DNA of 64,000 nucleotides, from assembly GCA_040755035.1 (NCBI GenBank), contig JBFMBU010000030.1, positions 47,080 to 111,079 on the forward strand, written 5' to 3'. This document shows, one piece after another, positions 44,172-52,788 of this stretch (positions within the stretch are counted from its first letter, which is position 1; every line of letters starts with the position of its first letter). Made by a program: the position numbers and the translations under genes. Under the pieces are notes generated by a model. It was not told where the DNA came from, ran no database searches, and was given only the letters and a program-made list of their open reading frames with translations. This DNA is from RBG-13-43-22 sp040755035 (GTDB lineage: Bacteria > Desulfobacterota > RBG-13-43-22).

Positions 44172-44542
44172 ATGAGACAGGCTTCTGGAATATCACCCCT
44201 CCCTCTGACCCCTTTACCCGCCCGGAAGCGTTTACACGGGTTCTTAAAAAATCTTCCCTGCCTTTTTAACCCCTTCTTCCAATTTCACCCTCTCAGACTC
44301 CTTTCCCGAAACTAGGCAGCACCCCGGTTTATTTCAAAACAGGCCATCCGGGAACCAATTCCTCAGAACAGGGAAGATAAAGGAGGCCACTGAGTTGACC
44401 GGCGCTTTCGAACCTGATATATCAAATAAGAAAAGAGGTTGTAAAAAAAATCCTGCGGGGAGGCTATAAACGGTTAAAAAGAAGTAAGCGCGTTTACCGG
44501 GCCTGAGAGGGGAACTTGTTTCAAAAAATGAGGGAGGGGAAC
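44172..44542. other. Intergenic region before the PLP decarboxylase gene
   Basis: 371 bases without a supported gene. A weak acccg/cgggt hairpin followed by T-rich sequence near 44205-44275 might end the carboxylate operon, though no classical terminator is evident. Pyrimidine-rich runs dominate the first half. Nothing else was recognised. Confidence 0.4.
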
Positions 44543-45961
44543 ATGGAAGATCCATCCGAAGAGAAAAAAAGTGCGGACCCGTTCAAACCCTACCAGGGAA
44601 GGTTTGAAAGTTATCAGAAACTGCCGGAAAAAGGGCGTGACCCGAACGACCTTTTCCGGGAACTGACGATCATGGCCGAAGAAGAAAACAGCCAATGGAA
44701 AACAGGCCGGATCTCGGGCACCTTTTATCATGGCGGGGACGAACACCGGGCCTTTCTGAACAAGGTTTTCTCCCTCTTCTCCCATGCCAATACCATCCAA
44801 TTCGATTTGTGTCCGAGCATGTTCAAAATGGAAAGCGAAATCATCGCCATGACCGCGGCCATGCTTCATGCGGATGCGGTCAGGCATCATAATCCCTCGG
44901 ACCAGGTCTGCGGAACCGTTACCTCCGGTGGCACGGAAAGCATCCTCATGGCCATGAAGGCCTACCGGGACCGGGCCCGGGCCGAAAAAAATATCACCGT
45001 TCCGGAGATCATCGTTCCCCATACTGCCCATCCGGCCTTCGATAAGGCGGGAGAATATTTCGGCATTAAAATGACTCATATCCCGGTTTCACCACCCGAT
45101 TTCCTCGTAGATCCCCGCCTCGTGGAAGAGCGCATCACGGCCGACACCGTGGCCCTGGTCGGCAGCGCCGGCAATTACCCCTATGGACTGATCGACCCCC
45201 TAAATCGCCTGTCCGAGATCGCCCTCGCCCATGATATCTGGATGCATGTCGACGGCTGTCTGGGCGGCTTCATCCTGCCCTGGCTGGAAAAACTGGGTTA
45301 CCCTATACCAACCTTTGACTTTCGCCTGCCGGGAGTCACTTCCATTTCGGCCGATACCCATAAATATGGATTCGCCCTGAAAGGGACCTCGGTGGTCCTC
45401 TACCGCAACAACACCTTCCGCCGCTATCAGTATTTTGCCGTTCCGGACTGGCCCGGGGGATTATATGCCTCACCTACCACGGCCGGAAGCCGGTCCGGCG
45501 GCCTGACCGCCGCCACCTGGGCGGCCATGATTTATTTAGGGGAAGAGGGCTATTTGAAGGCCGCCAAAGCCCTGATGGAGGTGGCTGAGGCCATTAAGAC
45601 CGGTATTAAGGAAATTCCGGAACTGGTCCTGATCGGTGACCCCACTTTCGTCATCAGTTTCCTCTCCGAAACCGTCGATGTCTATCATGTCAATGATTTC
45701 ATGAAAACTCGAGGCTGGCGGTTTAATGTCCTGCAACTGCCCCAGGCCCTGCATTTCTGCCTGACCCTGCCCCAGACCTCCGTCGATGGAATCGCTGAGC
45801 GGTTTATATCTGATTTGAAGGAAGGGGTGGGCTATGCCAAAAGGATGGCCGGAACCGTTGCCCAGACTACGGCCCTCTACGGCCTGGCCGGGACCATGGA
45901 AGGCAATCAACAGGTGAGGGAAATGGTCCTGGGCGTCTTTGATTATTTATATTCGGTTTAA
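44543..45961 (+). CDS. PLP-dependent decarboxylase/lyase (sphingosine-phosphate-lyase-like)
   Basis: A 472-residue fold-type I enzyme. The ATG at 44543 has GGGAGGGG upstream; a TTG nine codons earlier is less likely. PLP-binding features are GTVTSGGTESILMAMKAYRD (phosphate site), the VDGCLGGF aspartate and the Schiff-base lysine in SADTHKYGFALKGTS. The overall pattern is that of the group II decarboxylase branch containing sphingosine-1-phosphate lyase and similar bacterial proteins. Substrate unknown. It follows the carboxylate operon with a 370-base gap and is probably separate. Confidence 0.85.
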   Translation: MEDPSEEKKSADPFKPYQGRFESYQKLPEKGRDPNDLFRELTIMAEEENSQWKTGRISGTFYHGGDEHRAFLNKVFSLFSHANTIQFDLCPSMFKMESEIIAMTAAMLHADAVRHHNPSDQVCGTVTSGGTESILMAMKAYRDRARAEKNITVPEIIVPHTAHPAFDKAGEYFGIKMTHIPVSPPDFLVDPRLVEERITADTVALVGSAGNYPYGLIDPLNRLSEIALAHDIWMHVDGCLGGFILPWLEKLGYPIPTFDFRLPGVTSISADTHKYGFALKGTSVVLYRNNTFRRYQYFAVPDWPGGLYASPTTAGSRSGGLTAATWAAMIYLGEEGYLKAAKALMEVAEAIKTGIKEIPELVLIGDPTFVISFLSETVDVYHVNDFMKTRGWRFNVLQLPQALHFCLTLPQTSVDGIAERFISDLKEGVGYAKRMAGTVAQTTALYGLAGTMEGNQQVREMVLGVFDYLYSV

Positions 45962-46017
45962 TACGGCGACAATGCCTCCCTGGCTGCCGGATCCGGTAAT
46001 CGATCCCCCGCCCTTCT

Positions 46018-47607
46018 TCATTTGCGGATGGTTTTGTTCAACCGTTCACAGATCTTTTTTTGCGACCGGTAGTGGCGGACGAATTCGGAGAAAAGCTCAT
46101 CATAAAGCTTGTGCCGAACCGGTTCAGGAAAGTACTCGGCCTTGATCCGGACCGCCCGGGGGATATCTTCCATTTTAAGAATGTTCAGGGCCATGAAAGC
46201 CAGAAAGGCCGCACCCCGGACGTTGGCATAAATAGGATCTTTGACCTGCCGGATTTTCCTGTCCAGTACATCAGCCAAAATCTGGGCCCAGGGATCGGAA
46301 TTGGCCCCTCCGCCGATGAAATTGAGGGAGGGGAAGGGCCTTTTCATAAAGGCCTCAATGGGATTGAGAAGCCATCTGGCGTTGAGGGCGATCCCTTCAA
46401 AAACCGCCCGGACCATATCCGCCCGGGTATTCTCCAGAGAGAGGTTGAAAAAAGAGGATCGGATGCAGGGATCTTCCACCGGGGTCCGTTCGCCATAGAG
46501 CCAGGGGGTGAAAATGACACCGTTGGCCCCTGCGGGGACCTCGGCGACGATGCGGTCCATCAGCCAGTAAACTTCGGTAACCTCCCCACCGTCCTTTGGC
46601 TCGGGCCAAGGGGGAAAAATATTTTCAGAAAGCCAGGCCAGACATTTCCCGGCGCTTTCCTGTTCTGAAAGGATGAGGTAGCGGCCGGAGATGGGGCTGG
46701 GAAAGGAACCGAAATTGTGGCCAAGGTCGGTTTTCTTAAAGGGGACAGGGGCGGAGATCCAGGAGGAATTGCCGATATACAGATGGCCTTCATAATCCCG
46801 GACGGCACCGGAGCCGATACCGGCGGAATGTACATCAGGGGTGCCTCCGATAACCGGGATCGAGGGCAACAGCCCTAATTCCAAGGCCACCTCTTTTTTT
46901 AACGGACCCAGGATATCCATGGCCTGGATCAGATCGGGCAGTTTTTCCCGCCTTAGGCCGGCTGTTTTTATCAATCGGTCGGAATAGGCGATTCGGTCGG
47001 GGTGGCGGTTGTCGGTCACCCAGTAAAGCAGGATGGAATCAAAAGTGGCGGCAAACCGGCCGGTCAGACAGAGATTGATGAAATCCTTGGGATCAAGAAA
47101 TTTGAACGTTTCCCGATAAACCTCCGGGCGGTTTTTTTTGATCCAGAGGATATGACTCAGGGAGTCCTTCCCCGACCGGGCCGGAGCGCCTCCGGTGAGC
47201 CTCAACCAGGTCAGCAGTTTAAAAAGCGGGTAACCGCTGATCCTGATCATCCCTTTCAGGAATTCACTCATGGCCTCGGCTCCCCGGCAATCCATCCAGA
47301 TGATAGCCTTCATCAGGGGCCGGCCCAGGGAATCGACAGCGACGGTTCCGGACCACTGGGAAGTGACGCTGACGGCCAGGATGTCTTCGGCCCGGACCCG
47401 GCTTTGGGCCAACACTTTTTTGGCCGTGGTCATGACAGCCTTCCACCAGCCCTCCGCATCCTGTTCGGCACCGCCGCCGGGAGAAAGGAGGACCGGGGTT
47501 GCTTCAAATTCACAGGCCAGGACATCACCGTACTTGGAGATCAAGGCCGTCTTCGGCCCCGATGTACCCAAGTCGATAGCCAGAATGTATTTTTCTCGTT
47601 CGGTCAG
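46018..47607 (-). CDS. FGGY-family carbohydrate kinase (xylulokinase-like), odd start
   Basis: The FGGY kinase body is intact: the N-terminal ATPase start YILAIDLGTSGPKTALI, IIWMDCRGAEAM, the middle GGTPDVHSAGIGSGAV, and the C-terminal NFIGGGANSDPWAQIL adenosine motif. The conserved start reads back beyond the TTG at 47571. Between an in-frame TAG near 47730 and that TTG there is no ATG or GTG; a CTG at 47607 behind AAAGGGAAAG is the best candidate, giving 529 residues. The upstream DNA is the cut end of an AAA ATPase gene. A rearrangement has apparently removed the original start. The sugar substrate is unknown. Confidence 0.8.
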   Translation of the reverse strand: MTEREKYILAIDLGTSGPKTALISKYGDVLACEFEATPVLLSPGGGAEQDAEGWWKAVMTTAKKVLAQSRVRAEDILAVSVTSQWSGTVAVDSLGRPLMKAIIWMDCRGAEAMSEFLKGMIRISGYPLFKLLTWLRLTGGAPARSGKDSLSHILWIKKNRPEVYRETFKFLDPKDFINLCLTGRFAATFDSILLYWVTDNRHPDRIAYSDRLIKTAGLRREKLPDLIQAMDILGPLKKEVALELGLLPSIPVIGGTPDVHSAGIGSGAVRDYEGHLYIGNSSWISAPVPFKKTDLGHNFGSFPSPISGRYLILSEQESAGKCLAWLSENIFPPWPEPKDGGEVTEVYWLMDRIVAEVPAGANGVIFTPWLYGERTPVEDPCIRSSFFNLSLENTRADMVRAVFEGIALNARWLLNPIEAFMKRPFPSLNFIGGGANSDPWAQILADVLDRKIRQVKDPIYANVRGAAFLAFMALNILKMEDIPRAVRIKAEYFPEPVRHKLYDELFSEFVRHYRSQKKICERLNKTIRK

Positions 47608-47653
47608 CTGCTTTCCCTTTCCCTGAATTCGGTCCCGGGTGAATGATCCGTCC

Positions 47654-47788
47654 TCAATCCCCCTTTTTCCGCCGGGAAAGGTTTTTGGCCAGGGTGGTTT
47701 TCCCGACTTGCCTGGGGCCGAGCAAGGCTACGGAAGGGAAAGGATTGGGCCTGCGGGATAGTAATTTTTTCAGTTTTCTTTTGTTCAT
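47654..47788 (-). pseudogene. 5' fragment of an AAA_14 (DUF4143-type) ATPase
   Basis: 44 codons from ATG to TGA. The peptide is basic at first and then reads SVALLGPRQVGKTTLAKNL, a perfect Walker A of the AAA_14/DUF4143 ATPases, which normally continue for about 330 more residues. Here the frame stops eleven codons after the Walker lysine, and the FGGY kinase coding region takes over. It is the remnant left after a deletion or insertion that joined the two genes. Confidence 0.75.
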
Positions 47789-47988
47789 TCTTTACTTTTT
47801 AGAAAGTAATTTCTATTTTACAAGAAAAGAATAGAACTCGAGACAACGATTGTCTGCCGCTATCAATTTTGCCTAAAACGAACTATCGCCCCTTTTCAGA
47901 ACCCACAGGTAGAATCATTTTCCTTTCAGTTCAATGGATTGCCCTGGCCCGACCCCTTTTACAGCCGTTCCTGACTGGAAATAACGGG

Positions 47989-48381
47989 TTAATAAGAAAC
48001 CGGCAGGATGTCTGTTTGTGAAAAATCTTCTCCTTTGAACAGGAGAGGTTCCCCGGCATATTTCGCCAGAGCATAGGCACAGCAATCCCCAATATTCAGA
48101 CCGGCCGGATGATTCCCTTTTCCGTAATGGCGCCAGGCCACTCGGGCTATTTCGGACTGATCGGGATTCATGGATACGATTTCCATCTGGGTTCGGTGGA
48201 GCAGCAGATCAAGTTCCCGCCCCCCGGGTTCACCCTTTTTAGCTTCGATGACGATAGCCGTTTCCAGCCAATTAATAACACTGATTATACGACGTGGATC
48301 ATTCGCGATGGCCTGGGCAAAGCGCCCGGCTTCCATTTCATCCAGCAGAAGGGCAATAAGTGCTGAAGAGTCTATGACCAT
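47989..48381 (-). CDS. vapC: VapC-type PIN-domain toxin
   Basis: A 130-residue PIN ribonuclease. The acidic residues are in place: D4 in MVIDSSALIAL, E40 in INWLETAIV, D99 in NIGDCCAYALA and D119 near KGEDF. In the VapC family these hold Mg2+ for cleavage of tRNA or rRNA. The start overlaps the vapB stop (TAATG type), so the pair is translationally coupled. Confidence 0.93.
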   Translation of the reverse strand: MVIDSSALIALLLDEMEAGRFAQAIANDPRRIISVINWLETAIVIEAKKGEPGGRELDLLLHRTQMEIVSMNPDQSEIARVAWRHYGKGNHPAGLNIGDCCAYALAKYAGEPLLFKGEDFSQTDILPVSY

Positions 48382-48635
48382 TATTCCGGAACCCCTTCCT
48401 GATTATAATTCAGAATTTGCTCCGCATTCCTGGAATCTTTGTCAGGGATACGACCGCACCGGTGGGCTATCTTCAACATTTCTCCTGCAAGGTCCACAGG
48501 TTCTTTTTTCCCCTGAATTCGTAGCAGGCGGTCTTCTAAGGCATTAATAATGGCCTGGGTAATAGTCTGCCCACTTTTTGCAGCCAATTCCCTGGCTAAT
48601 TTTTCAGCCCTGGGGTTATGTATACTTAAGGGCAT
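48381..48635 (-). CDS. vapB: VapB-type antitoxin (Rv0623-like)
   Basis: An 84-residue antitoxin. The N-terminus is a ribbon-helix-helix type DNA-binding segment (LSIHNPRAEKLARELAAKSG followed by TITQAIINALEDRL), and the C-terminal tail is the toxin-wrapping part. AGGAGA precedes the ATG. It lies directly upstream of vapC with a strong promoter. Confidence 0.9.
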   Translation of the reverse strand: MPLSIHNPRAEKLARELAAKSGQTITQAIINALEDRLLRIQGKKEPVDLAGEMLKIAHRCGRIPDKDSRNAEQILNYNQEGVPE

Positions 48636-48668
48636 ATTATTCTCCTATTAGTATATTTTATTTATTTT

Positions 48669-48697
48669 TTTATATATTATATAATTAAACCTGTCAA
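48669..48697 (-). promoter_or_regulatory. vapBC promoter in AT-rich palindromic sequence
   Basis: On the minus strand TTGACA (48697-48692) is followed after 17 bases by TATAAA (48674-48669). The spacer is nearly pure A/T with self-complementary tata-type runs, a likely site for VapB autoregulation. Confidence 0.65.
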
Positions 48698-48787
48698 GAG
48701 AATTAGAGAAATGAAAACAAGCTCAGAAGAAGAGGTTTTCTCCAGAAAATAGAAAAGGAAAATATGTAAAGGTTAAGAGGTGTTAAT

Positions 48788-48855
48788 GATCGCCCATATG
48801 GAGCCATTGCAAGATCGTTTAATGGCGCCACCTCGTGATCGCCTATTGGAGCCAC
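48788..48855. repeat. Three direct repeats of a GATCG..TGGAGCCA motif
   Basis: GATCG followed by an A/T-rich step and TGGMGCCA occurs at about 48788, 48813 and 48837, with periods of 25 and 24 bases. Multiple spaced end repeats of this kind are seen at IS21-family termini (from memory), so this may be an orphan transposon end. There is no transposase beside it. Confidence 0.45.
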
Positions 48856-48883
48856 TTAAAGTCGCCAAAGGGTCTCGTATAAG

Positions 48884-48907
48884 GGGACATTCGTTCTGAA
48901 AGTGCTT
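48884..48907 (+). repeat. Solo sequence related to the RAYT element ends
   Basis: Starting gggacattcg, this 24-mer matches the left inverted repeat of the transposase element at 54562 at 18 of 24 positions. It lies alone, without a partner repeat or gene. Confidence 0.4.
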
Positions 48908-49102
48908 TGCAAAAAAAGACAGTCAATCAAAAGAAAAGAGTCGATGATCTTGGAGGAATTGCGGTCGTTAGTTGATGGTCTGGATTGAAATGGTTTTCCG
49001 ATAACTGTGGCGAAGGGGCCACACCCGTTTCCATTCGGAACGGGTTGATTAAACCCTTCCAAGGCACCCTTAATATTAACTCCCGCCTCTATCGATTCTC
49101 AC

Positions 49103-49131
49103 TTGACAATAATATCCTTTTGAGATATTAC
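49103..49131 (+). promoter_or_regulatory. higBA promoter, close to the start codon
   Basis: TTGACA at 49103-49108 and TATTAC at 49126-49131 with 17-base spacing. The toxin ATG at 49138 is only seven bases after the -10 box, and no ribosome site fits between. The toxin mRNA would be leaderless or nearly so. Confidence 0.5.
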
Positions 49132-49137
49132 TTCATC

Positions 49138-49419
49138 ATGATCAAGAAGTTCAAATGCAAGGAAACCGAGAAGCTATTTAACGGGCGGTTTTCTTCAAAA
49201 TTACCGCAAACGATTCAACGATCAGCGGCCATCAAATTGAAAATGATTAATGCCGCAACTCGGCTGGAAACCTTGCGTATTCCTCCGTCTAATAATCTGG
49301 AAGTATTGCAAAGAGAAAGAGAGGGGCAATATAGTATCCGGATCAATAAACAATGGCGTATTTGTTTTGTTTGGAAAAACGGTGATGCTTTTGATGTAGA
49401 AATTGTTGATTACCATTGA
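49138..49419 (+). CDS. higB: HigB-type toxin (RelE superfamily)
   Basis: A 93-residue basic protein. The ATG at 49138 starts the conserved part (MIKKFKCKETEKLF); a longer frame upstream lacks domain character. The middle (LRIPPSNNLEVL, RINKQWRICFVW) and the ending DVEIVDYH are the pattern of plasmid-maintenance-killer HigB proteins, which are ribosome-dependent mRNA interferases. It precedes its antitoxin, the reversed order typical of higBA. Confidence 0.93.
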   Translation: MIKKFKCKETEKLFNGRFSSKLPQTIQRSAAIKLKMINAATRLETLRIPPSNNLEVLQREREGQYSIRINKQWRICFVWKNGDAFDVEIVDYH

Positions 49420-49430
49420 AAGGTGACATC

Positions 49431-49733
49431 ATGAAAAAACGTGATTTTCCCCCCATCCATCCCGGCGAAATCCTTTTGCAGGAATTCTTGATACCCTTGG
49501 GAATCAGCCAGTATCGCCTGGCCAAAGATATTGGCGTAACACCTCGTCGAATTAACGAAATCGTAAACGGCCGGCGGGCCATTAGCGCCGACACAGCCAT
49601 CCGACTGGGGCGCTTTTTCAATATGGAGGTTAATTTCTGGCTAAATCTTCAATCCCATTATGATATGGAAATGGCTTTTGATGTTCTTCAAGACAGGTTA
49701 GAAACCGAAGTTCGCCCCTTTTCTCGTGCGGCT
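49431..49733 (+). CDS. higA: HigA-type antitoxin (XRE helix-turn-helix)
   Basis: About 100 residues; the ATG at 49431 has AAAGGTGA upstream. The HigA signature IHPGEILLQEFL opens the protein, followed by an XRE helix-turn-helix (ISQYRLAKDIGV, TPRRINEIVNGRRAI) and the FFNMEVNFWLNLQ segment. It neutralises HigB and represses the operon. It starts eleven bases after the higB stop. Confidence 0.94.
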
Positions 49734-49736
49734 TGA

Positions 49737-49972
49737 CATCCATGATAAGTAAAGTCAAGGGGAAAATGGAGGTTTCCCCTGACCATCCGGAATACCTATC
49801 TCCCGGCGGTTTATCTACATCAATCTGCCGACACTTGATCTTTTTATTCGGACTTTTGGGTCGCCGTTTATTGATCAGGCGACCAGACATCCATTTGCTG
49901 TAATGAGGTCTGATAAGGCTTCTTTTACACCCTATCGTCAATGACCTCTAAAGGAGATTGAGTTTAGGTCAA
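49737..49972. other. Non-coding stretch after higA
   Basis: No gene supported. Mixed composition, with no repeats other than short A/T runs. A minus-strand frame of 103 codons here has no recognisable features. Confidence 0.4.
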
Positions 49973-50050
49973 CCCGCCGGCCTCGAAACACAATACCGTT
50001 GCATGGCCCTTTTGACCTGCATAGTCCCCAGGACGGCAAGGTCCGGCGGG
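49973..50050. ncRNA. Structured segment beside the IS110 transposase, candidate RNA
   Basis: A 78-base segment closed by a perfect 8-bp stem, cccgccgg (49973-49980) and ccggcggg (50043-50050). Inside are further stems: gacct/aggtc (50014-50018, 50039-50043, overlapping the closing arm by one base) and gtcc/ggac (50024-50027, 50031-50034). It lies 194 bases beyond the transposase stop. IS110-family elements encode a structured bridge RNA in a non-coding end, and this is a candidate. Its strand and limits are not known. Confidence 0.4.
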
Positions 50051-50165
50051 AAGATCTTTCTTTTGGCAAATCTATTTAACGCTGCTTTGGAATTCTAAGT
50101 GGGTACCCCTTTATCCGGTTGTAATTTTTTAAATTCACTAGCGGCTGCGATAATGGGCTTCTAAC

Positions 50166-50219
50166 CGGCTCGTCGGAGGAGCCGCCTACCACTATTGGGA
50201 GGACCCGGGGGAAACCCGG
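50166..50219. repeat. Two hairpins at the 3' flank of the IS110 transposase gene
   Basis: cggctc/gagccg (50166-50171, 50179-50184) and ccggg/cccgg (50205-50209, 50215-50219), both just downstream of the transposase stop at 50244 (minus strand). They may be part of the transposon's non-coding end or a terminator. Confidence 0.45.
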
Positions 50220-50243
50220 AAACGCCTATCTAAGGTTCCTTCC

Positions 50244-51275
50244 TCAGGCGGCCTGCCTTTCTCCCAGAAGTTGGAGACCGGTTTGTTGTTTGTCCACGGC
50301 TAGCATATAGGCCACCAGCTTCCTGGCTACAGCCAAGGTGGCCCTGTTTGGGGTCCCTTTTTGTAACTCCCGTTCATGCAAGATAGCCAGTGGGCGGTTC
50401 CAGCGCGGCGCAAGTTTTGCAGCCTCAATGAGTATGGTTTGCAAATGTTTGTTCCGTTTTTTGGAAATCGGTCCCCGCTGTTCTTTGGCGGCCGATTCCC
50501 GTTGAGCACTGCAAAGGCCACAATAGCTGACTGCTTGGCGGATGGAACCAAATCGTCCTGGCTCACCGACCTCCAGTACCCAGGTCAAAGCCGTCAGTTC
50601 ACCAATCCCCCGAATGCCCATAAGACCTTCCATCCGATCCCTTATCAAATCGTTATGGCGCAAGGCTTCCACCAGCCTTTTCTGGCAGGAAGAAAATATC
50701 TCATAGTTGGACCGGCTCAGCTTCAGAGGCTCCTTGACCGATGGAGGGATTTCTTCCACCCGTTCCAGAAACTCACGGAAATATTTTTTACCGTGAATCC
50801 GTTTCTTGCTGTAGGTTACTCCAACTTCCATCAGTAGCCCGGTCATCTTGTTCTGCATCTTGACGGCCGTCCGAACTATATGGTTTCGATATCGTAAGAT
50901 CCGTCGCAGTTCCCTTATCTCTTCCGGTAGCATATGACATTCCGGAAGAAGATCAACCCGCAGCAAATCGACTATGCGCTCGGCATCGGCCCGGTCGTTC
51001 TTTTTCTTGGCCGCTGTTATGGCTCTTAACATCTCAGGATGAGCTACTTTGAGATCAACTGCATGTGGCTTCAGAAAATCGTAAACCCAGCCAGTGAATA
51101 TCGTCGCTTCCATCGCCCCAACCCAAGGCCCCGGCAACCCTTTTCCCCATTCCAACAAAGATGACCTGCTGGCTTCAATCCTCCCCTGGTTATATAACCT
51201 TCCAGTATTTGTTTTAATACAATAAGCGATTATCCTCTTGTGAATATCCAGCCCAATATAGTAAACTCTTTTCAT
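50244..51275 (-). mobile_element. IS110-family transposase
   Basis: A 343-residue DEDD-type transposase starting at the ATG at 51275 (AGAGG upstream). The N-terminal RuvC-like domain has D10 in GLDIHK, the Glu in GAMEATIFTGW and the aspartates of KKNDRADAERIVDLL. The C-terminal Tnp20 domain includes the GIRGIGELTALTWVLEVG helix-hairpin-helix and the SYCGL...SAAKEQRG segment with the serine region. The gene is full length and undamaged. IS110 elements lack terminal inverted repeats and are guided by a bridge RNA, so the element's ends cannot be fixed here; non-coding flanks on both sides are candidates. Confidence 0.92.
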
Positions 51276-51561
51276 GGAAACCTCTTTCTGGTTTGGTTCT
51301 GAGCGAGAACGCTCGTCTCCGCTGCTTGTCTCTTTAAGCATTTTCCACCACCTGGAGGTTTCCTGCAACTCCTTTTACTTATGCATTCAAACACAATAAG
51401 TAATTTCAAAACAATTGAGTAATGGTTTTAAGGAATTGAGCGAATAGGAGAAAAAAGGCGCAACAGATGAGAGAAAGCGGTCAGAAGCCACATAACCAAA
51501 TCACTCAACCGGACGGCGGGTTGAGCCCGCCGCCGGTTAGCTCGCCGTTCGGAATTGAAAA

Positions 51562-51768
51562 ATGAGATTCGATATCTATGGAAAATTTCAACTCCAGGTT
51601 GAACGGGAGGATGGAAAGTGGCGAGCATATAAAATTGGAAATGGTTTGCGCATTCCCCTCCATAATTTAATAATTCCTTCAGAGGTGTCCCCTGAGGATT
51701 TACCCGCCTTCTTAGATGATGTTTTTCACGAGGCGGCAACTCCAGAGAAGAAGGTATTTGAAATATGA
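51562..51768 (+). CDS. Small conserved protein (DUF7661-like)
   Basis: A 68-residue protein. The pattern MRFDIYGKFQLQVERE, WRAYKIGNGLRIPL, LIIPSEVSPEDLPAFLDDVFHE matches a family of short bacterial proteins annotated from memory as DUF7661. It is acidic at the C-terminal half and has no signal peptide or membrane span. Function unknown. No good ribosome site is seen. Confidence 0.6.
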   Translation: MRFDIYGKFQLQVEREDGKWRAYKIGNGLRIPLHNLIIPSEVSPEDLPAFLDDVFHEAATPEKKVFEI

Positions 51769-51907
51769 GCCTCGCTAAAGTGAGCTTGATGGCTGCCTAC
51801 CCTGTCATTTCCGGAATCCAGGGCGAAGCCCCATGTCCAGACCGGCCCTTCAAAGCACCCTGGCCTTTGCTGAATTCTTGTTAAAAAATATGGGGAGGTA
51901 AAAATCC

Positions 51908-52495
51908 ATGAAAACCCCATTATTGACAACTAAACGATTGATTTTGAAACCGATCGCTCTGTCGGATGCACCAGCGATTCAAAAGTATTTTAACAATTGG
52001 AATATTATTAAAAATCTGACTACTGACGTTCCCTGGCCCTATCCTGATGATGGCGCTGAATATTTTTTGAAAAATATTGCCTTGCCCAAAGTGGCGGAAG
52101 GAGCTTCATTACTGTGGGGCATTCATATTAAAAATGGCCCGGACGAACCGGTTGGAATTATTGAATATCGGTTTAATAACGATTTGGGTCGAGGGAATCG
52201 AGGCTTCTGGCTTGCCGAACCTTTTTGGGGAAAGGGATATATGACCGAAGCGGTTACAGCCGTACAAGACCACCTATTTTTTGAACTGGGCATCAATCGT
52301 ATCATTGTTTTAAATGCGAAAAGTAATAGCGGCTCACGTCGCGTAAAAGAAAAAACGGGTGCGAAATTTATTAGTCATTGTAAACTTGAGCATAGAAGTG
52401 GTGAGACAGAATCCGAGAAATGGGAAATCACCTTTGAATCCTGGGCAATTATTCGAGGGAAATCTTTAACGGAAAGGGGGGCGTCCCCTATATAG
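51908..52495 (+). CDS. GNAT-family N-acetyltransferase (RimJ/RimL-like)
   Basis: A 195-residue acetyltransferase beginning TPLLTTKRLILKPIALSDA, the classical RimJ/RimL opening. The acetyl-CoA site is in GFWLAEPFWGKGYMTEAV, with the later ELGINRIIVLNAKSNSGSRRVKEKTGAK segment. GGGAGG precedes the ATG. Substrate may be a ribosomal-protein N-terminus, an amino acid or a small molecule; unknown. Confidence 0.92.
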   Translation: MKTPLLTTKRLILKPIALSDAPAIQKYFNNWNIIKNLTTDVPWPYPDDGAEYFLKNIALPKVAEGASLLWGIHIKNGPDEPVGIIEYRFNNDLGRGNRGFWLAEPFWGKGYMTEAVTAVQDHLFFELGINRIIVLNAKSNSGSRRVKEKTGAKFISHCKLEHRSGETESEKWEITFESWAIIRGKSLTERGASPI

Positions 52496-52550
52496 TGACT
52501 ATTGAATCTCCCTCTGTGAATCTAAGTTTTGGGCCGCGACTGCTTGTTGA

Positions 52551-52727
52551 TTCGTTTGGATTAAGGTCTCAGAAAAAGATGTTTGGGGTCTATACCGCCC
52601 CCATTTGGATGATATTTTCGGCCTGGTAGTCCGGCCCAAAAAATTCCAGATCCCGGAGGAAATCAATCTGGCCAAAGTAAACCGTTGGAAGGCCTGCTGG
52701 CCCAAGCTTCGTAATATACCTTGGTAA
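52551..52727 (+). pseudogene. Orphan C-terminal coding fragment
   Basis: A 58-codon frame from a TGA to a TAA, without start codon. It reads like real protein (SEKDVWGLYRPHLDDIFGL, RPKKFQIPEEINLAKVNRW, ACWPKLRNIPW). I do not recognise the family. It is probably the tail of a deleted gene. Confidence 0.4.
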
Positions 52728-52788
52728 GCGGATTTTCAATTAAAGACAACCAACATTTTAAAAAATTTTCATGCCGGCCGGGAGAGAT

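Noticed and set aside
48856..49062. 68-codon minus-strand frame before higB
   Set aside because: No family pattern, and it overlaps repeat-like sequence and the region feeding the higBA promoter.
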